64,000 nt of DNA from Aphanomyces cochlioides. Its lineage: Eukaryota > Oomycota > Saprolegniomycetes > Saprolegniales > Verrucalvaceae. Under the pieces are notes generated by a model that worked only from the letters and a program-made list of their open reading frames with translations, was not told where the DNA came from and searched no databases. Positions 21,901 to 31,609 of the stretch are shown in pieces. Numbering within the stretch: the first letter of the stretch is position 1; each line of letters starts with the position of its first letter. The stretch covers positions 2,170,001-2,234,000 of the forward strand of contig JAHQRK010000012.1 in NCBI GenBank assembly GCA_019828595.1, written 5' to 3'. Both the position numbers and the translations under genes were made by a program.

Positions 21901-23979
21901 CATGGACCAGAGCCATTCCTTTGGCGGCGTCTGCATGACGAGCCAGTGGAAAACGCCGCCGGCGTGGAGCGCGCTCTCTTTTTCGTCGGGCTGAAGGCCC
22001 AATTTCGTCTGAAGATCGCCGTCGATGCCAGTCACGACGTCCATCGCGTTGATTGTCGGGGACTTGAGACCAACTTGGCGAATGTTGCGGACGCATTCGA
22101 GGAGATGGAGAGCTTGCCGTCGAATGCGATGGCTGTTGTGGCACAAGAAGTAGAGCGCCAACGCTTCGACCGGGCCAAGGTCGCCATCGAGCGACTGGAT
22201 TCGCGGCAATTCCGGCTCGAGAAGAATCGAATGGAGCTCGTCGATCATGAGCGCAGTGTCGGCTTCGCTTTGCTCTGGTCGAAGCAAGAAGTCAACGAGA
22301 TACCGAATGACAGTCGTGTCTTCAAGCGCGATCGCGATCCTCTTCATGGCTTTCGCAGCCGTCGCACGAAGATTTCCATCGTTGTGCACCGCGCAGTGCG
22401 CCAGGATGAGCAGCTTTTGGTCAAAGTGGAGCTCCATGTGGCGGAAGAGCACTTGCGTGCACTCGATCGCCGCTTCAAACGTTTGCAGGCCAAGCCAGCG
22501 ATTGTTCTCACTCGTCTTGCCTGGCCGCTTGGAACTCTCAAAGTGGCCGCTGCAGTCGACGAGCACATTCCCGACGACCGCGCCGAGAGTCGAGCAATGC
22601 GCCACGAGCGCCGACGAGTCCAAGTCCAAGTTGACCGCGGCGTCGCCCAAGAGTCCGGTTTCTTGGAACAACCGCTGGAGCGAGAGCAGCCCGACGAGCT
22701 GACGGACTTCGTAGATGGACTCGGAGTCGACAATCAAGTGGTGGATGTGGTTCTCGATGGCGTAGTCCATGTTGTACGCCGCGATGGACTGCGAGATGCG
22801 CGACAAGGCGGCAAAGATCGTGCGCATCTTCTTCACTTTGTGCTTGGAGTTGGTGAAGCACCACGCTTGCATGCTGTTGATAATCTCCATCATGTCCGTC
22901 GCGGCTGGGAGGCGTCTGCCCGTCGCAACATGCCGCTGGACGAGGTGACAAAGCAAGAGATCGACCAAGTGGAGGAATGGAATCGAGCCCTTTTGGCGGT
23001 TGAAGACGTCCATGAGCGCCGCCGCGTCGTCCTTCCACCACTGCGAGAACTGTTCCTTGCTGGAGAGCAAGAGCAAGCAGAGCCGCACTTGCCACGCGAC
23101 GACGGCGAAGCGCTTGTTTTCGCTCAATTTGCAGACCGAGGTGTGGAAATCCTGCGCGAGAGCGATCCAGTCGTCGGCGTGGATCACGTCATGGTACGCT
23201 CGGACGCCATCGACAGTCAGTCCGTTCAACTCGCGGGAGAGAATAGTGCCAAGGACTTGCAGCGCGGCGAGGCGGAGGCTGTGACGCTGCGCTTTGTGCG
23301 TGTACGAGACGAGGACTCGAAGGAAACACGTCGTGGCCTGCGCTTGCTTGTCGAAGAGTGCGTCGGGCCGAAGAAGACGGAGTCGAATGGCAGACAAGTT
23401 ATTGAGGAAGGTTTCCTTGGTGATGCCGGAAGATGCGCGCTCGGGGTCTTCCAGGACGTGCTGCTTGATGGAATCGATAGCGCAACGCCCCATGAGGCCC
23501 AAGTTGTCTTTCCACACGGCATGAACAGCTTCCTGAAGGAGAAAATCGTTGGTTGGCTTGATCGGTTTGACGGTCTTGAAGGTGAAGAAGGACGGCGCGT
23601 CCTTCGTGAAGCAACTCTCGACTTGGTTCCACTCGGCGAGGACCTTGAAGGCGCAGTCGACGAGGGATTCCCACGCCTTTGTCGGCGTTGTCGGCAATGG
23701 ACGATCGAGAATTGTCCGGAGAACATTCCCCGTGAGCCACAGACCCACTCGTCCAAAGACAGATCCATCGAGACGCGCCGACTGCCACTGCAAGATCGTC
23801 TCGACGGTGAATCCAAAGTTTCTCGTTGCCATGACTGCCCACATGGATCCAATGCGACGGATTTCCGCGAGACAGACGGGATCCATGGCGTCGTCTCCGA
23901 TCTTAGCGAGGACAGTCGACGCATGCGTCGCCATAAACTCGTCCAATTCCCGCTTCAAGATCGCCACGAGGTCGTCCAT
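18925..23979 (-). CDS. Furry/MOR2/Tao3-like cell-morphogenesis protein
   Basis: One uninterrupted frame of 1684 residues, almost entirely alpha-helical in character (HEAT/armadillo-like), with no membrane segments. The assignment rests on N-terminal similarity to the Furry/MOR2-PAG1 family: a helix pair IRRIGSMWAVMATRNFGFTV preceding a QWQSARL segment, then IRLRLLRPDALFDKQAQATT followed by SYTHKAQRHSLRLAALQVLG, matching the position of the conserved block that reads like LKxYPMDALEES...HAYAEL in relatives. Family members are scaffolds for NDR kinases controlling polarity and cytokinesis. It is shorter than animal Furry (about 3000) and MOR2 (about 2100), and a 5-kb intronless frame is unusual here. 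Another HEAT-repeat family remains possible. Confidence 0.55.
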   Translation of the reverse strand: MDDLVAILKRELDEFMATHASTVLAKIGDDAMDPVCLAEIRRIGSMWAVMATRNFGFTVETILQWQSARLDGSVFGRVGLWLTGNVLRTILDRPLPTTPTKAWESLVDCAFKVLAEWNQVESCFTKDAPSFFTFKTVKPIKPTNDFLLQEAVHAVWKDNLGLMGRCAIDSIKQHVLEDPERASSGITKETFLNNLSAIRLRLLRPDALFDKQAQATTCFLRVLVSYTHKAQRHSLRLAALQVLGTILSRELNGLTVDGVRAYHDVIHADDWIALAQDFHTSVCKLSENKRFAVVAWQVRLCLLLLSSKEQFSQWWKDDAAALMDVFNRQKGSIPFLHLVDLLLCHLVQRHVATGRRLPAATDMMEIINSMQAWCFTNSKHKVKKMRTIFAALSRISQSIAAYNMDYAIENHIHHLIVDSESIYEVRQLVGLLSLQRLFQETGLLGDAAVNLDLDSSALVAHCSTLGAVVGNVLVDCSGHFESSKRPGKTSENNRWLGLQTFEAAIECTQVLFRHMELHFDQKLLILAHCAVHNDGNLRATAAKAMKRIAIALEDTTVIRYLVDFLLRPEQSEADTALMIDELHSILLEPELPRIQSLDGDLGPVEALALYFLCHNSHRIRRQALHLLECVRNIRQVGLKSPTINAMDVVTGIDGDLQTKLGLQPDEKESALHAGGVFHWLVMQTPPKEWLWSMSLSMLFPRVCEICPSVVDHVWSSAVDLIHKIEPDFHGTDGDDGKDSASQWRNLSILACATGIGERMESTLTLLQRQCKYLASPWLGQRISAVLAISSTHYSVYMPLLDVLGTFQAEAFDDVSRYKGPHVASLQLALQWALSRCFRALVEHRIQMWSDGQFRQHVLRFVDKVYAALTAPPSDGATSMWTWWIRFEFCCIVESIVHQNNMVHLLDEDEMIVVQPSTREKWFLAALKWCSTRPQVFTAKQTTASMLLPCSRVDAEAPWQQYVLTKRAYSAMAMLLIGPAFNLSSCFSWMDACFALPDAVELQAIVASGLRLLVQSDPAAIIPQCVDRCYYHDPAASQVAKQYLDVVASVIVDLIDEFQRSSSLCELIFAALLHQRDNHAAIHILTALTDDSAKAAYLVETKTTLRHTQFLLCQIAPKWKERSLDVLQLMISFVAKCSTPHLQAHILSLSTSWAKQLPSIDRSLLTHLFRLTHDNLQLTSLNTLWLELSRCHDYRHVRIMVEFFFTVATREKLQTARNVLKWITPSSVDVQQIMGEIMRQAQAETTFATSCLAVTFMATLSFHMDEHVGAVASRWAFNILFTTLRDKSTLDEMFATIEEDCMSIIEAMIDTDTLGYDSLLGMLRKYLASSSSPDGDSTGRPTVEEYEVFLESFCLSLTQERQDAWTSMSIASILSTAHDASFCLLSYRLLRPPFDGTFCLQLTARLTAALDDPDAAPMVHEYLLTLTEMAASMPPNKLVLFPRLLWTTVGLLNDRGGSSQVTALCLLHQLVSKPTFQEPIMQDLLASQSPTPSNSRDVTLEILIAVCRHLNSLESEPQVLAIVRCLLGSNVETKLHCVMYTAILLPQLYAKRMEPSKTLDARQELSYLWRLQQQHELARCFLDDMQSPWKLAPAVGKLIMASLASPDEEKIFFDVLLGILNGQCTNLIAPTIELLHCLLQAALPLFWKRNAMLLATLTRILRSTDANDTSWPVLVSLLSTLIPCP

Positions 23980-24148
23980 CTCCGATCCAATTTGTATCTT
24001 TCCACGGCCGTCCGATTGACAGTTTCAAAATATGAAACCGTTGTCGGTTACATTTTCAAGTCCATGGAGTCGCCGCAAGATGGAAGATGGCGCGGGGAAC
24101 ATGGCATGTCGTGGATGAAATACAATGTTAATTAAAATGCAAGCAGCT

Positions 24149-25528
24149 TTAGTCGCTGCCCGTGAGCTTCTGGACCGCCACGGGGTGGTTTGCTTGACCT
24201 TTGACTTCGTCCCACTGGACGTTGAGAGCGCGGTCGTAGAATTGATCCAAGTCGGACGGACGATCGCCAAGATCTTCACGACCCGCTTCCTTCTGCTGCT
24301 CGTTGAGCACGCCATGGCAGGTATTGCAGACGCGTTGCGGCTTGTGATTCGGAGCGCCACCGTGTTGCTTGAGGCGATTGTCGAACCCCTTGGGGAATTT
24401 GAACGCTGCAACTTTGCCCGAGGCACACTCGGAACAGCAGAGACGTCCACAATACCGGCAATGATGCCGCCGGTTGCCGATGGAAAACTTTTTGTCGCAG
24501 AGCATGCAACCGTCGCGAGCCTTGTTGTCGATCCACACGGGCGAATGGTTGACTTTGTGCAAGAGTTTCTTGAGCAGAGGCTTGTCCACTTTGTCAAAAA
24601 CCATCTTTTTGTTTTCGTCCAAAGCGTCAAGACGCGCGCCGTGTCGAACGAGACGGAGAGCGATTTCGTGGAGACCTTTATCCAAGGCGACGTGGAGAAG
24701 AGTTGACTGATCCACGGCTGCATTGGGGTTGGCGTTGTGGCGAAGAAGCATTTCGCAAAGCATCGGATCGTCTTTGTTGGTTGTGATAATGTGCACTCCC
24801 AGTGGCGTTTGATTTCGGATGTTAAAGAAAGTAGCGTCGGCGCCATTTTCAAGGAGCAATTTGGTGATGCGACGCGATTTTGCAGCAGCTAAATGCAGTG
24901 GAGTGTTGCGGCGGTTATCGGGAACATTGATAATGGAGCCCACGACATGTGGAGAGCAGAGAGCTTTGAGGACACTCATGTGGCCGCCACGAACCGCAAA
25001 ATGCATCGCACTTTGTCCTAATGTCGGGTCACGGCGCAGAACATCAGTTCCAGGTTGCACAAGCAGCGCATTCACTTCAACAACATCACCAGCACGAGCT
25101 GCAATAATCAATGGCGACAATCCTTCCGTGTCAAAGTCATAGCGAGCTTGTGGTTGCGCATGCACATCATGAAAGCTCGGGTCCATATGTTGCATCACTT
25201 CAGTTGGACGGGCCATCAAACTATCGCGTCCGTTACGGGTACGTGTCGCTGCTAACTCGTTCATCGAGAAATTCGCGAGCGATTCGCGCGATGCGTTGCT
25301 GCTGCTCGTGGTATCTGAGTTTCCGGACTTTTTGCCTCGCGGGCTCGAGACAAAATCTTCTTCGTACGGCTGTGCGGACGTAAAACTCGTGTTGTGTGTC
25401 GGAGAGCCGCCTCCATTGAGACTGTCGATCGTTGCACTTCGATGTGTTTTGTGCGGAATGTGATGGAACGCCGCCGCGTCGTGCACGCGCGCTGGACCGT
25501 CCGCGCACGCGTCTTCCTCTAAGCCCAT
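24149..25528 (-). CDS. Ankyrin-repeat protein with FYVE zinc finger
   Basis: Single exon, 459 residues. Residues about 1-130 are Ser/Thr/Asn-rich. Ankyrin repeats follow at about 135-315: GLSPLIIAARAGDVVEVNAL, QSAMHFAVRGGHMSVLKALC, NTPLHLAAAKSRRITKLLLE and STLLHVALDKGLHEIALRLV. A FYVE domain lies at about 330-410 with WIDNKARDGCMLC (WxxD and first CxxC), the basic phosphoinositide-binding motif RRHHCRYCGRLCCSEC, and the last pair VCNTCHGVL. FYVE fingers bind PI3P on endosomes. The eight zinc ligands appear complete. Ankyrin-FYVE combinations are common in oomycetes. The gene diverges from the next locus across a 250-bp AT-rich gap. Confidence 0.92.
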   Translation of the reverse strand: MGLEEDACADGPARVHDAAAFHHIPHKTHRSATIDSLNGGGSPTHNTSFTSAQPYEEDFVSSPRGKKSGNSDTTSSSNASRESLANFSMNELAATRTRNGRDSLMARPTEVMQHMDPSFHDVHAQPQARYDFDTEGLSPLIIAARAGDVVEVNALLVQPGTDVLRRDPTLGQSAMHFAVRGGHMSVLKALCSPHVVGSIINVPDNRRNTPLHLAAAKSRRITKLLLENGADATFFNIRNQTPLGVHIITTNKDDPMLCEMLLRHNANPNAAVDQSTLLHVALDKGLHEIALRLVRHGARLDALDENKKMVFDKVDKPLLKKLLHKVNHSPVWIDNKARDGCMLCDKKFSIGNRRHHCRYCGRLCCSECASGKVAAFKFPKGFDNRLKQHGGAPNHKPQRVCNTCHGVLNEQQKEAGREDLGDRPSDLDQFYDRALNVQWDEVKGQANHPVAVQKLTGSD

Positions 25529-25774
25529 CGGTGGAAAATTCGGTAATGCGTTTCACCCGCAAAAAGTAACACCTTGTACAAGGACATTATACTATAATGT
25601 CCACTTCAACGTTTTGACTTGATTTCAGTATACTCATGTTCAATAATATAAAACCTACCATGATATCCTGATCGATCTCGTCGTCGTCGTCGATTCTCTG
25701 CTGGAATTTCTGGGTTATTTTTGGCTTCGAAAATTTCCTCAAAATAGAAATTTGTTGAGGTGGAGAGATCCAAG

Positions 25775-26523
25775 ATGGCCGCCGCTCGACTGGACATGGC
25801 TGCGGATGGACGGACAGGTAAGACAACAGCAATGCAGCCATCATGACACTTGCCAGCTGCAAACGCAATAGCTTAAAGTTGGATGTGTGTGTAGGCCGCT
25901 CAAGTTTGTAACCGAGGCAGGTTGTTACCTGAACGGCAAGACGTGGCATTCGCGCGCTCTCTTTCTCTGGCCGGACGAGATACATTCCATGTGTGCAGAA
26001 CGAAATGACGCGTGCATACTTGTGAGTCGTCTTTTGTTCCTATGTTTCCTAGCGTGCAGCATGCTTTGGGGTGGAGAATCATCTCGTCCGTGCCCCTGAC
26101 GGGATTCCTTCAAGACACCAGACTCGTCTTATCCTTTCGCTGAATCGCCTCAGAGAGTTGGAGGTCTGGATTGAGCACGTCTGGGAGGTCGTGAATCCTG
26201 TCGTTGATGTGTACGACCGTGAGATCCAGTGAATCTACGCCAAAGGGTCCGAACTAATGTCGGTTTGCCGATCAGCTTCTTTCGCGATTTGATCCTTTGA
26301 CTTGGAGTTTGTATGGCCGGCCCAATGCTGTCGAACGATAAATGTGATAATTCCAGTGACGCAGTGGATATCCATCTCACTTTTCAACGATCCCAGCAGC
26401 TCGCAAGGGGGTAAGCCATGGACAGAGTCCATAGATTCACCAAGTATTCCATGCTTTCTACACTGTAGCGAGGATTTCTCAGCTGAGATTCGTTGGAGCA
26501 AGACCAAGTCAAACATTGCGTAA
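25775..26523 (+). CDS. Unrecognised multi-exon gene
   Basis: The start (MAAARLDMAADGRT at 25775) and exon chain are only partly resolved. Convincing pieces on the plus strand are KFVTEAGCYLNGKTWHSRAL up to about 26022; LILSLNRLRELEVWIEHVWE beginning near 26129 and joined in phase to the previous piece; LLSRFDPLTW after 26274; and a final exon spanning VDIHLTFQRSQQLARG joined to EDFSAEIRWSKTKSNIA, with a stop at 26521-26523. The first proposed exon joins out of phase to the second, so either the start is elsewhere or the gene is damaged. I recognise no domain. It lies between the ankyrin-FYVE gene and the YbaK-type gene on the same strand as the latter. Confidence 0.4.
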
Positions 26524-26560
26524 CATGGACAGGTCGGTCGGTGGAATTTTATGCAACGAT

Positions 26561-26590
26561 ATCCGGATACACATCAAACATTATTCGGAT
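26561..26590. promoter_or_regulatory. TCCGGATA promoter element pair
   Basis: ATCCGGATA (26561-26569) and a diverged ATTCGGAT (26583-26590) stand 23-52 bp upstream of the YbaK-type start codon. Confidence 0.5.
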
Positions 26591-26612
26591 TGTCAAATTT
26601 GGCATTGACAGG

Positions 26613-27364
26613 ATGGACGGCGGGAAAGTCCAAGCGATCGAAGCGCGAGTTGATGTGGCGGATGCGCGCCTTCGAGGCTTGGAGAGTGTAGTGCGAGTGG
26701 TGCAAGATTTGCGCAAACGACAAGTGTACAGCGCGAGATTGCAAAAAGCGCCACATGATTACTACGATTGGGTCTTGGCCGATCGTGCGTATGGCGATCA
26801 TCGTGCGGTCGAGACTTGCTGATGCGTTTGCATGTAGGAAGTTTCTCCATTGCTCAGTCGCGCAACTATGCAAGAGCATCATCATGGAAAATGTTGCGTG
26901 GAAAGAAGACTTGGAACATGTCCCGAGGTACTTTGACGGTCTGAAGGTTGTTCGAATGACAGTGTGGCAGATTTGTCTGTGTGATCGTGCAATATAAGGC
27001 CAAGCTCAACTCGGACAAAGTGGCCAAGCTCATTCGCGAGTCGAGCGGCTCCAAAATATCACGAAAGCAGGTCAACTTTCAACATGCGTCGCCAGACACG
27101 TCGGCTCAATTGACGGGTTTTGAGTTTAATGGCGTATCGCCCTATGGCATGGTCACTTCCATTCCTGTATGATTTGTCGTGAGGCTGTCATGATTGATGA
27201 GCAATATTTTGTAGGTCGTTGTGTCTCAACCGATTTTGGACTTGCCATACATTTGGCTCGGAGGAGGCGCACATGACGTCAAGCTCAAGGTCGCAGTGAG
27301 TCAGTGTGTCGAATCTCTCGCTGCTATTTCGGGAGATGTGTCGGAATCTCGTGATGAAGAATGA
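26613..27364 (+). CDS. YbaK/aminoacyl-tRNA deacylase-domain protein
   Basis: Exons 26613-26788, 26838-26927, 26971-27166 and 27215-27364 give 203 residues. A short coiled-coil-like N-terminus (IEARVDVADARLRGLESVVR) precedes the YbaK/ProRS-editing fold: PHDYYDWVLADRAK, VAQLCKSIIMENVAWKED, VIVQYKAKLNSDKVAKL, GFEFNGVSPYGMVTSIP and LPYIWLGGGAHDVKLKVAV. Proteins of this type hydrolyse mischarged aminoacyl-tRNAs in trans (for example Ala- or Cys-tRNAPro); this subfamily's substrate is unknown. The conserved Lys of the LCKSI motif and the GGGAHDVKLKV loop are present. It is convergent with an ATD-like deacylase, with five bases between stop codons, so two tRNA-proofreading genes are direct neighbours. 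Confidence 0.85.
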
Positions 27365-27369
27365 AGAAA

Positions 27370-28205
27370 TCACATTTCAAACATGTGTGTAAATGGTCCT
27401 TCCGACTCGAACTGAAGAGCCTAAAGAGGAGACAATCAGTCATTCCAGGTTGATGGGCATTCCGCTTACTTGACGATTTCCAAACGTGCCATGTTGGATG
27501 ATCACTCCATCTACGTGGATGTGTGAGGACTCTGTCAGTTTGACTTGAAGTACCTGAAGACGGCAACGCAGCGATGATTTCTCTCGACTGCTCATGCAGC
27601 AAGCGGATGAACTCATCATAAATCGCTTCAGCTCCATCGTCCTTTGTCAATTGTGCGTGATATCTAAACACAGATGGTCGATCACTGCTGAGATGGAGAG
27701 GGATACGTACTGGATGTTCTTGCCGCGCTGGAGTTTCGACGTCAATGCAGCTTGAGGAATGACAAGCAAATGTGCTGGGCCATTCTCCATACTTGCTACA
27801 ACACACAGAATCGAGCGCTTCTTCTCTGGGGGCGTGCAAACCTTCACATATCGACAAGTTTTTGCCCGTCGAAGATGGAAGCAACCGCATATTGAGCAGA
27901 TTCTTCACTACACAAGTAAGAAATCTCAGGAGAAATGTGAAGAGCGTACCAATCTTGGGGAGGTCTTGGATTGATGCTCCTTTCGCCCACGACACGTAGA
28001 GAATCAACCTTGGCGCGCATTCCGAGTGAGATGTCGATTGCAGTATTGATTGTACCCTCGTCCAATATGCACATATTCGCTGTTGTTGTCCTAATTTCGT
28101 GCCAAATTCAGCTTCCAGCGATAGATTACATCGACTTACGATCAAAAGCTTGGCAGATTCGCATCGCTGAGTCACGCAGCGGAAAAACTTTGGCGCACCT
28201 TCCAT
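27370..28205 (-). CDS. DTD2: ATD/DTD2-type D-aminoacyl-tRNA deacylase
   Basis: Seven short minus-strand exons (28205-28140, 28079-27950, 27907-27842, 27795-27711, 27663-27554, 27510-27470, 27420-27370) join in phase to 160 residues; the human ATD protein is 168. Diagnostic blocks in order: LILYVSWAKGASIQDLPKIV, LLNMRLLPSSTGKNLSICE, LLVIPQAALTSKLQRGKNIQ, YDEFIRLLHEQS, GVIIQHGTFGNRQALQF and EGPFTHMFEM. The PQAxL and GPFTH motifs define the active-site crevice of ATD; canonical DTD has SQFTL and NSGPVT instead. ATD removes L-Ala wrongly placed on tRNAThr and also D-amino acids. ATD is described as specific to animals and their close relatives, so its presence here is unexpected. It is not the unrelated archaeal/plant 'DTD2'. 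Confidence 0.88.
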
Positions 28206-28374
28206 CGCGGACCTTCTCTGGATGCGACTTTGGTGGTCAAATGAGTTGCTTGTTCGTTCAATTTTTATTCCAACTTTTATTCTATCTTGACGTTTGTATA
28301 GAAGATGATATATTTTTATTTTCTAGAAATTCAATGACGGATATCCCACATTGCGACAGTCATTTGAGCTCGAG

Positions 28375-31300
28375 ATGGCGACGGACAACATGGAGCCCGT
28401 GATTCAAGCCAAGTTGGCGACAGAGAGTGCCCCACCAGCGCCACAGATTGCCCCTGCGGTTCCACCGTCTCCTACGAACAGTGCAAACGTTGAAAAGTTG
28501 ACGCGCCCGCCATTGGATCCAGCAACTGCATCGTTTCGATCGCTGCGAAAAGAACTCATTACGGTCTTTGCCGAGTGCACGAATCTCAACTTGCCCAACT
28601 TGCCCCAGACGTTCTTCCAGTCGATTTTTAAAGGCAAGAAACCAGACTCGGCTTTGGCGGAGTGCCGCATTGAAGTCGACCTCAAACTTGCCGGCGAGAA
28701 TGCCGCGATTTTTTACCACCAGACGACCGAAGCTCTGCGATCCAGGAGTCCATCCTTCTCGGTGGGATTGACGATTCCAGTTCCCGTCGCCAAAGTCAAC
28801 TGCGATGAATATCACTTGTACTTCCGTGTCGTCCAAACCGATGAAGGATTCGAGAAGACCGTCGCGACAGCTGAAATGATGTGCCTGATGCTTCTTGAAA
28901 GCTTTAAGCAAGGCGCCCCTGTCATGCATTTGCCCCTTCAAATGACAAGCAACCACGAGGCGATCATGAGTCTCACGTTTGCTCGAGCATTCCCAATCAA
29001 GCACAACATCATGCCGGTGCAAAACACGCTCATGCACATGTATGCGTTTTCGTCCGCGAAAGAAAAGAAGGAAGAGACGACACTCCTTGCATCTGAAGAG
29101 CTCGTTGAAGTAGGCTATGCATCGTCGATTCCACCGATCTTCTTGGAGCAATGTCGTCTTGAACTCGAGGCAGCGCATCGTTTATGGAACGTGCGGTATA
29201 ACAACGCTCGAAAGTCAGCGTTGCTCTTTGAAAGTCAAGAGGAAGCGCTCGCAAACGGCTGTGATGTTTACTCCGTCGAGATCATTCGTGCGCGCGGTTT
29301 ATCTCTGCCGGCCGATCTCATCTTGCAGCCTGAACCTTTTAGTCCTGCTAACGGTGGTCGGCCTCGTTCAGCCAGCACTGGCCGACCACGGTCGGGGTCC
29401 AACCCCAGCAAACCCCAAGCCGTGATTACTTGCAATCCATTTGTGGCCATCAAGTTCAGAGAAAGTTCCAAGGGCACGAGGCCGATCGAAGTGAGTGAGG
29501 GAAAGACGTCGATCGAGAAGAACACGGGCGAGCCACACTGGAGCTCCGACGGTAAACTCGCCAATGCTGCTCACGTTATGACGGTGGCCGTGTTGTAGGC
29601 AAGCCAAGCAAGCCGATCGTCTTTTATCGACCAAACCAAAGTGGTCGCACCGTCAAGCGAACACTTGAGATCGACGTCATGAGCGAGTGCGCGAGCCATT
29701 TCGATGGAGAGATTCCGCTTGGCAACGTGGCGATTCCAATCGACGCCGTCATGTACGAAGGCATGAACGCGACCTACTCGATCAATCTGACCAACTGGTA
29801 TCTCTAGAAAGAATAAAGTTGATGACAATGACGTCTAGGCTGCCCATCAAGACAGAAACTGGCGAGGAACGCGGTGAGATCCTCATTCATTTGCAAATGC
29901 GGCGAGCAACCACGGTCTTCTCGCTCGATCCAGAGCCGTCAGTCGCTCCTGGCAGCTTGTTTCACCTCGCGGATCCCAAGCGCCACACGAAATGGGTCTC
30001 CAACATGGACGCCAAGGAGTATTCACCACCGCAATCGATCGCGGAGATTCAAAACATCGTCGTGGCGCACAAGAATGCTCTCGACCAAGTCAATGGATGG
30101 CTCGACTACGCTGAGAAGAACACGACCGAGTGGTTCCGCTCGAGTGAATGGAAAGTCAAGAACGAAGTGCAGTCCAAGGCGACAAACCTCCACGTCTCCT
30201 ACTTCCGCATCTACAAAGGCCAAGACCGCGCGCGGGAAACCGTGTTGGAAGGACGGCCGCGCGACGTCGAAGTGAACGTCTTGCCGGGCGAACAAGTCGA
30301 ACTCACCGCCAGTCTGCGCAAGTTGATCGGCAATCGCGGCTCTCGCTTCTCCTTGGAGGACTTGATCGACCACGACTCGCCACTGGAAGTCAAAGCGACG
30401 TACTCGACCGTCACGTGCGGCGCACCGACAGCGCATGCGCTTGGCTTGAGTCAATTCGGCCTCGTCGAGCTTGAGGACAAGCTCCTGTCCGTGGACGCGC
30501 CGCTGGAACTCAACAGGTGCACGTACGCGCTGCGGAAGAGCGTCTGCATGAGTCAAGCGCTGTCGGCACTCGTCGCGACGTTCATGAGTCAACTGGAGCT
30601 CGCGCTGCAGAACGGCGGATGGATGCTCGAGCAGTGGATGGCCGTCGGATTCTTGATCGGCTGGGAGAGTCTCGTGTCGACACAAGGCAAGGAATTGCAC
30701 ATGCTGAGTGATTCCTGGGTCGCCATCAAGTCGCTCGAGCGCGTCAAGATCCAACTCGTGTCCCACAGCGAGCACATGACGTTCACCGCGGCCGACACGG
30801 GCTACATTTTGCAACTACCGCTGCCGGCGGCGGCGTTTTCCCAACTCCCGCAACCGCTCCAGGACGGCCAGCTCATCTCCATCACGGCGGTGCTCTTCAC
30901 GCAAGGAATCAACGAAATGCAAACCCTCGCCAATGTCGTCGGAGCGATCGGGATCGCGCTCCAAGTCCGCATCAACGTCAAGTGCTGCGCGGTAAATCCA
31001 CCATGGCATCAGGATGAGTTGACGATAGTTTCCTTAGGTTCTGCGCGAATACCACGAGCGATTGATGGCCGCGCCGTCGCTGGCTGGCATGACAGCGCAG
31101 ATGAAAGCCATGAAGCTCGACACGCTCAGCGCCTTGATCGCCAACTCGAACGAGACGACCATGACGAAGAAGAACCATCGCATCTTGCTCGAAGCGTCCG
31201 ACGACATTCGCCGGTTGAATGGCGGCCGCGTCACGTTCTGCAAGTCGGGCAAAGATCGCACGGCCATGTCGGTCACGCTGGACCAAGCGCGCATCGTGGG

Positions 31301-31544
31301 CAGTCTGTGGAAGGAAGGCGCGCCGCTGTTGATCCACGACCACGGGCAAAACGTCGACTGGACGCTCTTGAAGCCTGTGGCGAACCTCATGCGCGAGTTT
31401 GGCGTGCGGATCGAAGTGGCCAAGAAGAACGTCGGCCATCTGCGCTACTCGTTCAACTCTCTCCAGCGGAAGATGCTCCCAAAGATGTACCGACCGCCGC
31501 GCTCCGCCATCATCAAAGGCGACCATGAGGTCGACGACTCGTAG
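28375..31544 (+). CDS. INPP4-like inositol polyphosphate 4-phosphatase, paralogue A
   Basis: Exons 28375-29551, 29599-29797, 29839-30991 and 31038-31544 give 1011 residues. The catalytic P-loop CKSGKDRTAM (Cys911) is the Cx5R signature of inositol polyphosphate 4-phosphatases (PI(3,4)P2 to PI3P). The C-terminal frame is family-like: VTCGAPTAHALG, the block from MLEQWMAVGFLIGWESLVST to QGKELHMLSD, LFTQGINEMQTLANVVG, LMREFGVRIEVAKKNVG and SLQRKMLPKMYRPP. The N-terminal half has C2-like segments (NPFVAIKFRESSKGTRPIE) around a Pro/Ser linker. Two further paralogues lie at 33814-37343 and 38256-41117. Use of PI(3,4)P2 is inferred from the family. Confidence 0.85.
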
Positions 31545-31609
31545 TTGATGTATTTTTAATCCATTGTGCGAATTACCTCCAATCGATTCCATCCGACGCA
31601 TCCACAATC

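Noticed and set aside
27532..27553. 22-nt intron or frameshift in the ATD-like gene
   Set aside because: A 43-nt intron ending at the CACGTAG acceptor (27511-27553) restores the frame and gives a better match to ATD, so no tiny intron or frameshift is needed.
29839..30991. Long minus-strand open frame (263 codons) opposite INPP4-like A
   Set aside because: Mirror of the codon-biased catalytic region; no domain or start context.
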